Positions 48,787 to 58,506 of a stretch of DNA of 64,000 nucleotides are shown one piece after another. The stretch covers positions 31,198-95,197 of the forward strand of contig JBGQBN010000011.1 in the NCBI GenBank assembly GCA_041494805.1, given 5' to 3'. The DNA comes from JBGQBN01 sp041494805 (GTDB lineage Bacteria; Acidobacteriota; Terriglobia; Terriglobales; Acidobacteriaceae). Numbering within the stretch: the stretch's first letter is position 1; each line of letters opens with the position of its first letter. Position numbers and translations under genes: made by a program. The notes beneath the pieces are model-generated. The model searched no databases and was not told the DNA's origin. It saw nothing but the letters and a program-made list of their open reading frames with translations.

Positions 48787-50369
48787 CAGCCATTGACCTC
48801 CGCCTTTGGAAATATTCCACGCGTCCGTGACCAGATGGCACGGGCAATGAGCCGATCATCCTCGTCGAGCCCGAAGGCCAGCGCGATGCCGACAAACGCC
48901 AGGTAAGCCAGCACCAAGCCTACTCCGATCACCACCCATTCCGGCCGGATCACAGCAAGCGTCGCGCGCACCAACAGCAACGCGGCGAAGGTTCCGGTAA
49001 GTGGCAGCAACAACCGAAGGTAACTGCGGTTGTACGGAGACAAACCCAAGGTGCGCCGCACCGCGCTGAGATTCCAGATGTTGGTAACGACGGTCGTCAC
49101 CGCCGCACCGGCCGCGGCGCCGATGATACCCCATCGTGGAATCAACAACAGGTTCAGCCCCACCATCACGGTTGCCATCACTGCTTGGATCCTGATCAAA
49201 CGCCGCTGATTTCCCGACATCAGCAGCAGATATCCCACGGAACCGACTCCGCAGTTTACCAGTTGCCCCACGGTGCCGATGACCAGGATCGGCCAGCCAA
49301 CCTCGAAATCATGCCCGAAGATGCGCATCAGCGGAGACGCAAAAATGATCATGACCGCTGCCAGCGGAATCGTCAGCCCCAAGATCCACTTGGTCAAAGT
49401 CTGGAAGAGGCGCCCCAGCAGTTCGTGTTGCTGGCGGGCATGAAGATCGGCGATGGTCGGCGAGAATATCTGGTTTACAGACTGCAGCATGATCGGTACA
49501 AACGTCACCAACGCCCCGGCCACCGCATAAATTCCTACCTCGCGGGCATCCAGATAAAAGCCGATCAGCACCCGGTCGGCCTGGCTTATCAGGAATTCCA
49601 GGAAGCTCACGCCGAAAGCGATGGCAGAAAAGGAAATCACTTCTCTTTCGAGTGTGGGCAAACCGGCCGAGAATGAGCGCGCGACCTTGGGTGTCAGCTG
49701 CCACACCATGGCCACGAGCAGCGCCAACACGACCACAGCGCTGGCAACCTGGGCAAAGATGTATCCCCACAGGCCGAGGCCGAACGTGATCAGGGCCAGA
49801 GTAAATACCATGGTCGCAGGGTTGGCTATAAAACTCGTCACCACCGTGCGGCGGGCAACGTCTTTGTAACCAGCTAGTACTTGTCCCAGGAACGTGTTCA
49901 GCGCTCCGAAAAGCATGATCAGGGCGAACAATCCCAGGTATGGGCTCAGGGCCGGGGTATGGTAGAAGTGCACGGCAAGCCAGGGGCCCAGCAGCAGCAC
50001 CGCGCCCCCTAACAGCAGGTTGGACACGAGTAGAAGACCGAACCCGCGGCCGAGAAATCCCCGCAGCAAATCCATTTTCCCGGTGGCGCAATACGCCGCC
50101 ACAAACCGCACCGCGGACTGCGGAAGTCCCAACGCGTTGAAGACCCCGAGGAAGGCCACGATGGTCATGCCAAGGGCATAGATTCCCAGAGCTTCCGCCC
50201 CCAGCACCCGCGCCAAATAGACCTTGAACAGGTACCCTGCGGCAGCAGTAAAAACTGTGCCTGCGAAGAAGACTGAGGACTGGCGTGAGATGTGGCCCAT
50301 CTGCTGCCGGAACTTCTGCGTCTCCGGAGTGCCGGGCTGCACTTCCGGGATTGCGTTAGCCGGTGCCAT
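48786..50369 (-). CDS. Polysaccharide flippase (Wzx/MATE-like)
   Basis: The protein has about 527 residues, with about twelve to fourteen transmembrane helices. It has the Polysacc_synt/Polysacc_synt_C arrangement, with YLARVLGAEALGIYALGMTI near the N-terminus and ISQADRVLIGFYLDAREVGIYAVAG after helix six, both typical of Wzx. It would move lipid-linked repeat units across the inner membrane. TTG 50381 and ATG 50369 are the start options. The stop overlaps the small-protein ATG by one base. It is preceded by the double-acetyltransferase gene. Confidence 0.9.
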   Translation of the reverse strand: MAPANAIPEVQPGTPETQKFRQQMGHISRQSSVFFAGTVFTAAAGYLFKVYLARVLGAEALGIYALGMTIVAFLGVFNALGLPQSAVRFVAAYCATGKMDLLRGFLGRGFGLLLVSNLLLGGAVLLLGPWLAVHFYHTPALSPYLGLFALIMLFGALNTFLGQVLAGYKDVARRTVVTSFIANPATMVFTLALITFGLGLWGYIFAQVASAVVVLALLVAMVWQLTPKVARSFSAGLPTLEREVISFSAIAFGVSFLEFLISQADRVLIGFYLDAREVGIYAVAGALVTFVPIMLQSVNQIFSPTIADLHARQQHELLGRLFQTLTKWILGLTIPLAAVMIIFASPLMRIFGHDFEVGWPILVIGTVGQLVNCGVGSVGYLLLMSGNQRRLIRIQAVMATVMVGLNLLLIPRWGIIGAAAGAAVTTVVTNIWNLSAVRRTLGLSPYNRSYLRLLLPLTGTFAALLLVRATLAVIRPEWVVIGVGLVLAYLAFVGIALAFGLDEDDRLIARAIWSRTRGIFPKAEVNG

Positions 50370-50386
50370 TTTCTTGATCAAGTCCT

Positions 50387-52159
50387 CTAGTCGGCGGCAG
50401 AGGAATTAGCCAACGGCTTGGTAAGCATGTACGGCTCCGAGTGGACAACCTTGCTCATGAACAGAAATCGCCTCCGGGTCATTGAGAATCGGTGTACAAA
50501 ACCGGTCTTCTCAACCGCTCGAACCGAAGAGACATTCGTGGCCGCGCTGAAGATCCAAGGTCGCTTTCCAGAAGCTTGCAGTTGGGAAGCAACGCGAGAG
50601 ATGGCCATACCGTAGTAGCCGTGGCCACGCACCGCGGCAGGAGTCCAGCAATCAAAAACCAACACCGAATCCGCGGACGGAGCTTTCAGCTTGTGGTCTA
50701 GTTCCGACATGTAGAAGTTCTCAAAGTCCGACACCCAGCAAAAATGAGCGGGTATGCCTTCCGCCGTGACTAGAGCAAACCCTTGGCTTTGGTTTGAGCG
50801 TAACCGCTTCGCAGCTCGCAACAGGTAGGTCAGCGTCTCCGGTTCGTCAACATAGTGCATGGCCGCGACCGCCAGCAGTTCCAAATCCAGCGTCTGCAGT
50901 GTAAGTGATGGCGGCAAACGCCTGCCATCGAACGCTCCTCCGGGCCATTCAAAGAACAAAACTTCGCTCTGGCCAACGAGACTCTCCTTGGCCCTGCTCC
51001 ACAGCAAACTTACGAAACCTCTAGCGCCCTCTTCGTGGAAACGTTGTCGTCCTAGAGAAACCTTGCTAAGCGCCGCCCGCACCCATTTTTCCAGAGAGGG
51101 GACGGATTGAATGGCGGCTGCCACATGGTAGCGGAGAGCCTCTTTGGCATAGACGGTCGTGGAGGTAGTGGCGGTAACATGCAGGGTCTCACGGGCAGCC
51201 GTGGCTATCCGCTCCTTATAACTTTCCGCACCAAGACCAAGGTCCACCAGATTTATTTCAGAAGTGTCGCAAGCTTCTTCCACAATCTTCGCCAGCAAGC
51301 AAATCCCCGGCGAAAACCGCTGCCAGCGGCTGTCAAACGTTGGCTGATACCAAAACCAGCTGCCGGCGAACCGGAAGCCATAGTTCCAGGCCACCGGCTG
51401 ATCACCCACCATCAAGCGACTGTGTGTGAGCCAGCCTGACCGGGAAAGCAGTCTCGTGAGATCGGCGAGAAAAAGGCGCCGCTCCGGACGCGCCAGGTTA
51501 CTGATTCGTCCGGTGGCCAGAAAGCGGGCAACGTGCGCTTTGAAAAAGCGCGGCAGAACCAGGGCGACCTGGTCCCCTGACTTCAAATGACTGAGCGTGA
51601 CCGGCGCAGTCTTCTCCATGGCGTCAAGATTTCGCCGCACATTCTGCTTTCGTTGCACCGATTGCTTGACCGAGATCCTCTGCCCGCTCGAGCGCAACAC
51701 CACCTGTGCACACAAATAAGCTGGCCGGGAGAGCAGGAGGTAGCCGTGGTTTCGCGCGCTCGCTCTAAGCGCTCGCGACGTGCCGGAATCGGCCGGCAGA
51801 TTCGCCAGCACCAACGTCGGCATTTTTAGCTTGCGCAATTCCGCCAGTACTATTTCCACCAACTCTGACCTTCGTCGAGGATGGCTCACAAAGTCGCAAT
51901 AGTCCGCCGTGCTGTTCGCGAGAAAGAAAGTTTTCTCCGGCGTTCCTCCGGTAGCCAGCGCCCCAAGACCCACCAGGGAACCCTCGTCGTAAGCGAGTAA
52001 CAACCAGGGTGTAAGGGAGGCGTGATATGCCCGATTGACAGCCAGCGCCCACTCATACGTATAAAAAACTCCAGGGCGCTCCATCTGCTGCACCAGTTCA
52101 TTCCACTGGGTGCGGAGGTTTTCGTCTTCCGGAATCTCTCTGTGCAAGACTAGGTGCAA
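50387..52159 (-). CDS. Tandem acetyltransferase: BcsL/FemAB-like GNAT domain plus second GNAT-like domain
   Basis: The protein has 590 residues. The first half (about 1-350) has the BcsL/CelD (Acetyltransf_6) pattern: WNELVQQ near the N-terminus, RKQNVRRNLD, and PVAWNYGFRFAGSWFWYQ. The second half (about 380-575) is separate: HFCWVSDFENFYMSEL and VRGHGYYGMAISRVASQL, the latter close to the GNAT acetyl-CoA loop RGxGxxxxA/G. The fusion implies two acyl transfers. The start is TTG 52159, with GGAG 4 bases upstream; the first 10 bases overlap the upstream methyltransferase. Sugar N- or O-acylation is plausible. Confidence 0.75.
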   Translation of the reverse strand: MHLVLHREIPEDENLRTQWNELVQQMERPGVFYTYEWALAVNRAYHASLTPWLLLAYDEGSLVGLGALATGGTPEKTFFLANSTADYCDFVSHPRRRSELVEIVLAELRKLKMPTLVLANLPADSGTSRALRASARNHGYLLLSRPAYLCAQVVLRSSGQRISVKQSVQRKQNVRRNLDAMEKTAPVTLSHLKSGDQVALVLPRFFKAHVARFLATGRISNLARPERRLFLADLTRLLSRSGWLTHSRLMVGDQPVAWNYGFRFAGSWFWYQPTFDSRWQRFSPGICLLAKIVEEACDTSEINLVDLGLGAESYKERIATAARETLHVTATTSTTVYAKEALRYHVAAAIQSVPSLEKWVRAALSKVSLGRQRFHEEGARGFVSLLWSRAKESLVGQSEVLFFEWPGGAFDGRRLPPSLTLQTLDLELLAVAAMHYVDEPETLTYLLRAAKRLRSNQSQGFALVTAEGIPAHFCWVSDFENFYMSELDHKLKAPSADSVLVFDCWTPAAVRGHGYYGMAISRVASQLQASGKRPWIFSAATNVSSVRAVEKTGFVHRFSMTRRRFLFMSKVVHSEPYMLTKPLANSSAAD

Positions 52160-53010
52160 GATGCTCCGCCGGTAGAACGGTTTACTTTTGAAAATACGTA
52201 GTAGTACCAGTCTGTCACAAACACCCAGCTTCTCGACGGATAATCATCGCCCATCAGAACCGCCAACTGAAAATCAAAATGAGCCAGCTCAGTAACGGCG
52301 CGTTCTGGCACCCAGTAATGGGTGGTGAGACCACCATGGGCGGAATCCCGAAAGCAGCCTTCGCCGTGCCAAAAAGCGGGCTGAGTGACCCGGCGGAGGA
52401 CACGCACTGCTGACCCGCCCCCCGCCCGCAGAAGGGCGTGCGTCGCTTTGAGCACCGTCATGACCGGCAACAGCGGGAGAAATAAGTAGGTCCTGTCGCC
52501 TGTGATCTTGCGCGCCCGAGCGCGCAGCTTTCCTTGATCCCAACCCGGGCGTACCAGGATTGCCCGTGGATTATGCGAAGAAAAGATGAGAACCCCTTCC
52601 GCCCGAAGCATGCGCCCGCATTCCTGTATGCACTGCCACCGTTTTTCCTGCGGTAGGACATAGTCAAGTCCGTTGAAGGCAAACACAATCGCGTCAAAAG
52701 AAGCGTCTGGAAATGTGGATAGGTCGGACACATCGGTTACAAGAAACTCCAACTCAGGAAACTTGACCCGGCAGCGCTGGATCATCTGTTCTGAATAATC
52801 CACACCGGCGTAACGAGAGGCGATTTTGGCAAGATACGGAGTCGTGCGGCCCCCACCAACTCCCAGGTCGAGAATGTCCATACCAGGCCGCAGATAGCTA
52901 TCAAACAGAAACCGTTCACACGGGGTAAGGTAATCCAGAGACGCATAGTGCGAGGCCACGTTGGGAGTGTTGTAGATCTGAAGGTTGGCGGTACCGGGCC
53001 GGGCCGACAT
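52150..53010 (-). CDS. SAM-dependent methyltransferase, class I
   Basis: The protein has 286 residues. SAM motif I is DILDLGVGGGRTTPYLA; others are YAGVDYSEQMIQRC, FDAIVFAFNGLDYV and LRAEGVLIFSSHNP. The C-terminal 120 residues carry a helical cap. Sugar O-methylation or chain termination is plausible. The ATG overlaps the stop of the deacetylase by one base, and its end overlaps the acetyltransferase by 10 bases. Confidence 0.85.
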   Translation of the reverse strand: MSARPGTANLQIYNTPNVASHYASLDYLTPCERFLFDSYLRPGMDILDLGVGGGRTTPYLAKIASRYAGVDYSEQMIQRCRVKFPELEFLVTDVSDLSTFPDASFDAIVFAFNGLDYVLPQEKRWQCIQECGRMLRAEGVLIFSSHNPRAILVRPGWDQGKLRARARKITGDRTYLFLPLLPVMTVLKATHALLRAGGGSAVRVLRRVTQPAFWHGEGCFRDSAHGGLTTHYWVPERAVTELAHFDFQLAVLMGDDYPSRSWVFVTDWYYYVFSKVNRSTGGASCT

Positions 53011-54098
53011 CAGGCTCCTACTCCAAGAATGTCTATGTCAGCCTCACTCAGAAGGCGCCTGCGCGCGGCGCGATAAAATCCCGAAACGTGTGCCTCGAAT
53101 TGCGCCAGGTTCATGTCAGCCGCGACGTGCACGCGCGGCAGGGCAAAGTAAGGAGTCGCTGCCCCGAAACCGCCACCGACGTTGAGGAACGCACATTGGA
53201 AACCAGCTCGCTCGGCCATTTCCAATTCCCGCCGCGTCACTGAGGTGAAACCACCGAAGGGATACGCCAGCGCCCAAACCGGCTGGCCCAGTGCCTGTTG
53301 CAGGCCGTGGCGACTCTCTGAGATTTCACTCCACACCGCCTCAGTTGACATCTCTGACAACATTGGGTGGGACAGGGTGTGTGCCCCGATGCTCATGCCC
53401 GCCTGCCCCAGCTTCTGCAATTCAGCCGCAGTCAACGTGAAAAAGCGTCGGTTCAGGACAGGATCCGTAAGGTACTTTGCATTCCAATCGTGTCCCAAAC
53501 CAAGCCGGACTCTCACTTGATCGAGGAGTACCCGCCGGTCGTCCGAGCCGTACGGCGACAACCTCTTAACCGCATTCCACCACAACGAACGCTTTTCCTC
53601 CCGGCCTGTTACCGGAATGTCCAATCCGATTTCGCCCAAGGCAAACTCCTCCGGGCCCGCCAAAAACATCAGCCAGAGTTCCTCGTACCAAAGCATCGAG
53701 GGAGTGTCGCTGAGAGAAGCACCAGTGACAAAGAACAAGCAGGAGACACCATACTCCTGCAGGATCGGCAGCATGTCGGTCAGCGTGTTGCGCAGCCCAT
53801 CATCGCAGGTCAACAAGACAGAACGCGCAGGCAGTTCCCGCTCCGACCTGCGCCACAGGAGAAACTGTTCCGGAGAGATCACGTGGTACCGATCTTGCAA
53901 AAGTCGGAGTTGGAGACGGAGCGACCTCGCGGTTACCAAGCTGCCGTCCAGATCGGGATCGATGGCTGAATACCCCGCCGGCAGGACGCCGTGATAAGTC
54001 ACGATGGCTGGTCCGTCGCCGGCGCCACGGCGAAAATACCCGGTCATCGCAAGACCCGGATACACAACGTGTTTCAACAGCGGACTGACCAGCCTCAT
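53010..54098 (-). CDS. Polysaccharide deacetylase (NodB/CE4 fold)
   Basis: The protein has 362 residues. CE4 motif 1 is LTCDDG, motif 2 is HTLSHP and motif 3 is YPFG, so metal-dependent N-deacetylation of a sugar is likely. A short N-terminal hydrophobic segment (LKHVVYPGLAMTGYF) is not a clear signal peptide. The ATG overlaps the pseI stop as ATGA, linking it to sugar synthesis. Members in nonulosonic-acid loci may remove acetyl groups from the mature sugar. Confidence 0.85.
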   Translation of the reverse strand: MRLVSPLLKHVVYPGLAMTGYFRRGAGDGPAIVTYHGVLPAGYSAIDPDLDGSLVTARSLRLQLRLLQDRYHVISPEQFLLWRRSERELPARSVLLTCDDGLRNTLTDMLPILQEYGVSCLFFVTGASLSDTPSMLWYEELWLMFLAGPEEFALGEIGLDIPVTGREEKRSLWWNAVKRLSPYGSDDRRVLLDQVRVRLGLGHDWNAKYLTDPVLNRRFFTLTAAELQKLGQAGMSIGAHTLSHPMLSEMSTEAVWSEISESRHGLQQALGQPVWALAYPFGGFTSVTRRELEMAERAGFQCAFLNVGGGFGAATPYFALPRVHVAADMNLAQFEAHVSGFYRAARRRLLSEADIDILGVGA

Positions 54099-55153
54099 TT
54101 GTCGTCTATGAGATCCCAGCTCAGTGGAGTACCACGCTCAATGTCCCGTGACGCTCGCTTGCCCAGAATTTCTGAAAGATGTCGCGTGTGCAACCCACCG
54201 GCCGGACGAATGGAACGCACATTTCCCGCCGTGAAAGTTTGTCCCTGCTTCAGGTCCTGTACTACAAAGAGCGACCGTCGAAACACCCGGCTGCTGCGCT
54301 CCTGCCCGCTGATCCCGAAGTGGATTTTGCCCAGGGCTCGCTCCACCGTGCGTACTGCATCCACCATGGCAGCGAACTCAGCAGGCTCCAGGGAAAACGC
54401 ACTGTCCGGGCCTCCCAGTGACCGCGCTAAAGTAATATGCTTTTCGACCATGCAGGCGCCTAAAGCCACGGCTGCAACCGGTACCGCAATACCGTTTGTG
54501 TGATCCGACAATCCGACTGGAACTTCAAACCTCCTCGCCAATTCCGGTATGGTCCGCAGGTTCATATCGTCCGCTGGCGCAGGATAAGCGCTGGTGCACT
54601 TGAGCAGCGCAATCTGCGTGGCGCCGGCTTCACGGGCGACCCGCACGGCTTCTTCGATCTCCTCGATGCTGGCCATTCCCGTAGAAATGATAAGCGGTTT
54701 CCCCGTGCTGGCGATTTTTTGGATCAGCGGAATATCAACCATTTCGAATGACGTCAGTTTGTGCGCCGGCACACCCATACTCTCAAGAAAATCCACTGCT
54801 GTGTCGTCGAATGGCGACGAAAAAAGATCCAGCCCAAGCTCGTCCGCGACCTGCTTGAGCTTGGGCTGCCATTCCCAGGGTGTGTAGGCCTCCCCATACA
54901 GATCGTACAGAGTGCGGCCATCCCACAACGTTCCGCCGCCAATGCGGAAATCCTGCCGATCGCAACGGATGGTGATGGTGTCCGGTGTGTAGGTCTGGAG
55001 TTTGACGGCGTTCGCTCCCGCTTCCTTGGCGGCCCGGACCAGTCGCACTGCCTGGTCGAAATCCTGATGGTGGTTGGCGGAGATTTCCGCGACTACGTAC
55101 ACCGGGCTGCCCGATCCAATTCGTCGACCGTTGATCTCCAGGTAGCCGCTCAT
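54095..55153 (-). CDS. pseI: Pseudaminic acid synthase PseI (NeuB family)
   Basis: The protein has 352 residues. It condenses 2,4-diacetamido-2,4,6-trideoxy-L-altrose with PEP to pseudaminic acid. Features: VYVVAEISANHHQDFDQA, KLQTYTPDTITI, TLWDGRTLYDLYGEAYTPW, which favours the PseI group over NeuB or LegI, and a C-terminal SAF (antifreeze-like) domain of about 60 residues (FRRSLFVVQDLKQGQTFT). It overlaps both neighbours by 4 bases. The context of pseB, pseC and pseG supports the assignment. Confidence 0.9.
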   Translation of the reverse strand: MSGYLEINGRRIGSGSPVYVVAEISANHHQDFDQAVRLVRAAKEAGANAVKLQTYTPDTITIRCDRQDFRIGGGTLWDGRTLYDLYGEAYTPWEWQPKLKQVADELGLDLFSSPFDDTAVDFLESMGVPAHKLTSFEMVDIPLIQKIASTGKPLIISTGMASIEEIEEAVRVAREAGATQIALLKCTSAYPAPADDMNLRTIPELARRFEVPVGLSDHTNGIAVPVAAVALGACMVEKHITLARSLGGPDSAFSLEPAEFAAMVDAVRTVERALGKIHFGISGQERSSRVFRRSLFVVQDLKQGQTFTAGNVRSIRPAGGLHTRHLSEILGKRASRDIERGTPLSWDLIDDK

Positions 55154-56670
55154 GAGACCCCGTTTTTTTCCAGCACGAAGTGAATGGCCTGTTGCCCACG
55201 AATCAACGCCGGTGCCTCTTGCCGGAAACCCGCGCGGCTAAAGAGCTGAAGTGCAGCCCGGTTGTGGGGCTTAACGTAGGCATCGATCGTGGTCGCCCGG
55301 GTGTTCCGGAACAACTCTTCATTCCCGCTGGATAGGGCCATCTTGCCATTCCCTTTCCCGCGAAATCCTGCCGCCAGGCTGATGGATACCACCGCCCTCG
55401 TCCCTTCGATCTGGTACCGAACCTGTCCCACGGGAATATTATTAGCGTTCATCGCAAGGTAAAGCACAGCATCGGAATCAGTCAGTCTGGAATTGAACCA
55501 TTCCAGGTGCCGCTCCCAGGGAATCGCTTCGCTGGAGAAGGAGACAGCGCGAACCTCCGGCTCATTAGCCCACTCCCATAACAATCGGCAGTCGCTTTCC
55601 TCGACACGCCTGAGGCGCAGGCCCTCGCCTCGCATCGCCGAGACTACTCGTTCGGCTCCCCGTCCATCCACCAACTCACGGCCGCGTCTGGACATGGCGG
55701 CTCGAGTGTCCAGGGAGGCGAGCAGCCCCTGCAGTTTTCCCGCAATCTGCTCAGGAGATAAATCGGGGCAGTCCAGATGAACAGCGACTCCTCTTCGATC
55801 CAGTTCCTGCGCGACTGGACGCTGGTTTACCGCCAAGCCGATCAAGATCGCCGGCAACCCAAGCAAGCACATTTCCCAGCAAGTGGTACCCGCAGCCGAT
55901 ACCGCCACATCTGCCCATCCCATCAGCTCGGAAATATTCGCAGGATTCCTCACCAGAGAGACCTGCACAACCGACTGGGAAGCAGCCTCTCCCAAAGATT
56001 TGATATGCGGATTGCTGCCACCCACCACAACCCTGGCCTCCAGTCCGTCAAGGGCAACCAGTTGCAGAGCACGGATCACGAGCGCGGTCGTGTTATCCGG
56101 ATCGCTACCGCCCATAGTAACTAGCACCTTGCGCGGGCCAGGATTGATTCCACGCTTCCACGCCTGCCACGACTTAAACTCACGTCGCAGCAAGGCATAA
56201 CGCGGTCCCAGCAAGAGCCTGACATGAGCCGCGCGTGATCGGTATAGATTTTCGCTCGCGTGGGCGTTCTGGTTAAGAACCAGATCAGCGACATAGTCTG
56301 CTGCGTGAGCCGTATCATCGATAAACAACAACTGCAGCCCGGCAACCCTCACCCGCCGCTGAAACTCCGCATCGAACTGGTAACCATCGACAACCAACCA
56401 ATCCGCACCATGAGAATGCGCCAGCTCCGAGAGTTGTGTGGCATCCTGCGCGCTGCCCGCGAATCCGTTCAATCTGACGATTTCGATTCGCTCCGAACCC
56501 AGGCGCTCCTCGACCGCCGGGGTTGATTGAGCCATCGCAAAGACGACATTCCCTCCCGCATCTTGCCAAGCCTGGGCAAGCGCGAGGCAGCGCATCACAT
56601 GCCCCGTACCCATGGCAACGCCGGCGTCAGCCCTAACCACAAGTGCTTTCGAACCCATCACCCTCACCAC
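55150..56670 (-). CDS. pseG: PseG-PseH fusion: UDP-sugar hydrolase with C-terminal GNAT acetyltransferase
   Basis: The protein has 506 residues. Residues about 1-345 match PseG, a GT-B-fold hydrolase that releases UDP from the diacetamido sugar (RADAGVAMGTGHVMRCLALA, VTMGGSDPDNTT, AAGTTCWEMCLLGLP). Residues about 350-500 form a GNAT domain with GFRGKGNGKMAL, the PseH step that N-acetylates the 4-amino group. In Campylobacter these are separate proteins. The start is GTG 56670 with GAGG 6 bases upstream; ATG 56658 is possible. It overlaps pseI by ATGA. Confidence 0.9.
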   Translation of the reverse strand: MVRVMGSKALVVRADAGVAMGTGHVMRCLALAQAWQDAGGNVVFAMAQSTPAVEERLGSERIEIVRLNGFAGSAQDATQLSELAHSHGADWLVVDGYQFDAEFQRRVRVAGLQLLFIDDTAHAADYVADLVLNQNAHASENLYRSRAAHVRLLLGPRYALLRREFKSWQAWKRGINPGPRKVLVTMGGSDPDNTTALVIRALQLVALDGLEARVVVGGSNPHIKSLGEAASQSVVQVSLVRNPANISELMGWADVAVSAAGTTCWEMCLLGLPAILIGLAVNQRPVAQELDRRGVAVHLDCPDLSPEQIAGKLQGLLASLDTRAAMSRRGRELVDGRGAERVVSAMRGEGLRLRRVEESDCRLLWEWANEPEVRAVSFSSEAIPWERHLEWFNSRLTDSDAVLYLAMNANNIPVGQVRYQIEGTRAVVSISLAAGFRGKGNGKMALSSGNEELFRNTRATTIDAYVKPHNRAALQLFSRAGFRQEAPALIRGQQAIHFVLEKNGVS

Positions 56671-56696
56671 AACTAGCCTCTCGAAAACAGTTCCTC

Positions 56697-58451
56697 TTAA
56701 ATAGCAACAGCCCTTTCGAGTTTTCTGTCACCTGAAAGCAATTCCCGCAAACGAGCCGGGTCGATAGGTTGCCACAAATCACGCACCAGTTCGGGGTTCA
56801 CGGAATAGTGTTCGACGATTTCCGGAATGCTGGATATCTCCGCCGCTGATTTCAAAACATGGCCGACACCGAACCTGCTGAATTGTTCAATGTAGCCGTA
56901 CGGCCAGTACTCCAACCATCCACACAGAAAGCAAGGAATACCACGCATGGCGCACTCCACTGCAACCGTGGAAAGAATGGTGATCCCAAACCAGGTTTTC
57001 TGCAGCAAGTCTTCGCTTAATGGACCACTCACCACCGTCGTCACCCGCTGTTGCTCCGCCGACAGAATCTTTGTCACCAGCCGTTGCCGTTCGCGCCGGC
57101 TCTCGAAAGGGTGTAGCTTGACGATGAGTTTGCGATGCGTATTCTGAGCCAGCTCTGCCAGGGGCGGGAGAAGATCACGATAAAACTCCTCGGCCCTACC
57201 CGATGACAGCTCATAAGCCTCCGAGAACAAGACTATGAACGGCGGCGGACCCGAACCTGTGGTCTTGCTGGCTATGCGAACGGTCGGTGGCGTTGCCGGA
57301 GCGCCCACTTCGACCTCAGCCGGCGGCAGTCTGCAAACCCGCAACAGGTAATCCTTCTCCATCTTCCCCTTGGCAAGAATAACGTCAGAATAGTTCCGCT
57401 TAATCAACTGGCGTCCGTCGAGAGCGCCGTGATGGCAAGTGAGGGTGGGAATCCCGCGATTCCGGGCCAGCAGCAGAGGTATGTGAGTGTACGGATTACT
57501 ATCGTCGCCGCAAAGCACCGCCTTCACCGGCTCCCGGTCAAACACCGCGCGCCACGCATCTCGAATGGCAAGCCCTTGTCGAAAGAGCTTGGGGAAAGAA
57601 TCCAGCAAGCCCAGACGGCCTGCTAACCCTATCTCCGGTACAGATTCGAGCTCACAGCGGAGAGTCTGCCATTTTTTCATGAGCTCTCCGTATTCAGACT
57701 GGCCCGCTTCCGTGCCGAACGCGTAAGATGCGAGGCTCGCGACCGTGACATTTGCAGGTGGGATCGACACCCAACCGCTTCTTCGGGTCGTGACCAGCAG
57801 AAACTCTGTGCCTGGAAGGGTCTGTGCATACGCGATTCCCGTGCGTGAAACGTTCACGTAGGCGCTGGGCAGCAGAACCACAGGTTTCCCGGACGGCTTC
57901 CGTCTCCGGCAAAGCAATCCGCGGATCGCACACGAGGCGTCGTATTTATCCCAGAAGATTTCCGCCAATTGCGCCAAGGGGAATTTCGAAAACACGCGTG
58001 CGTAATGCATTGGTCCGCGCCTCGGAGAGAAGAACCCAGCGGAAAAGCAATGCCGACGGCTGCCGAGCAACGAGCCCAAGGCGTCGGCATGCAAACCCGG
58101 CCGGGTTACGAAAACCTGGTCGGCGGGTTCGAGGCTGGTGGCAAATCGTCGCAGGATAGCAAGGGTTTCAAGCTGCTGATGGAAGAAGATCGCCGTCAGT
58201 CCCCACCAATCCAGGTTCTCCCGATCCAACAGACGGTCCTGTCCCGCGGCCAACAACTTGTGAACGAAGTGGAAGTCGCCCAATTTAAGTCGTAACGAAT
58301 CGATGGGCATCACTGGGCAACCGAACTGGAGCGCCCACCGTTCGCAGGCGTGCGGACCGCCAATACCCAGGTCAACGACCCGGTCCCAGGCTTGACCAGC
58401 CCAGGGACCGCGATCCGGAGAATCATCGGGATGAAGGAGAAGAATCCTCAC
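56697..58451 (-). CDS. Uncharacterised GT-B-like polysaccharide transferase
   Basis: The protein has about 584 residues from GTG 58451 (VRILLLHPDDSPDRGPW); the frame extends to 58538, but that overlaps the SpsF gene. The C-terminal half resembles capsule/CDP-glycerol glycerophosphotransferase-like proteins: LTCHHGALDGRQL, LIVKLHPFESRRERQRL and GITILSTVAVECAMRGIPCFL, the last being a typical nucleotide-sugar site. It may be the pseudaminic acid transferase or a polymer-modifying transferase. No close named relative is recognised. It lies between pseG-H and the SpsF-type gene, 26 bases before the former. Confidence 0.55.
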   Translation of the reverse strand: MRILLLHPDDSPDRGPWAGQAWDRVVDLGIGGPHACERWALQFGCPVMPIDSLRLKLGDFHFVHKLLAAGQDRLLDRENLDWWGLTAIFFHQQLETLAILRRFATSLEPADQVFVTRPGLHADALGSLLGSRRHCFSAGFFSPRRGPMHYARVFSKFPLAQLAEIFWDKYDASCAIRGLLCRRRKPSGKPVVLLPSAYVNVSRTGIAYAQTLPGTEFLLVTTRRSGWVSIPPANVTVASLASYAFGTEAGQSEYGELMKKWQTLRCELESVPEIGLAGRLGLLDSFPKLFRQGLAIRDAWRAVFDREPVKAVLCGDDSNPYTHIPLLLARNRGIPTLTCHHGALDGRQLIKRNYSDVILAKGKMEKDYLLRVCRLPPAEVEVGAPATPPTVRIASKTTGSGPPPFIVLFSEAYELSSGRAEEFYRDLLPPLAELAQNTHRKLIVKLHPFESRRERQRLVTKILSAEQQRVTTVVSGPLSEDLLQKTWFGITILSTVAVECAMRGIPCFLCGWLEYWPYGYIEQFSRFGVGHVLKSAAEISSIPEIVEHYSVNPELVRDLWQPIDPARLRELLSGDRKLERAVAI

Positions 58452-58506
58452 AAAACATTGACCATGCTGGAGTCGGCACGAATGATGATGAGCGTACCCG
58501 CGTTCA

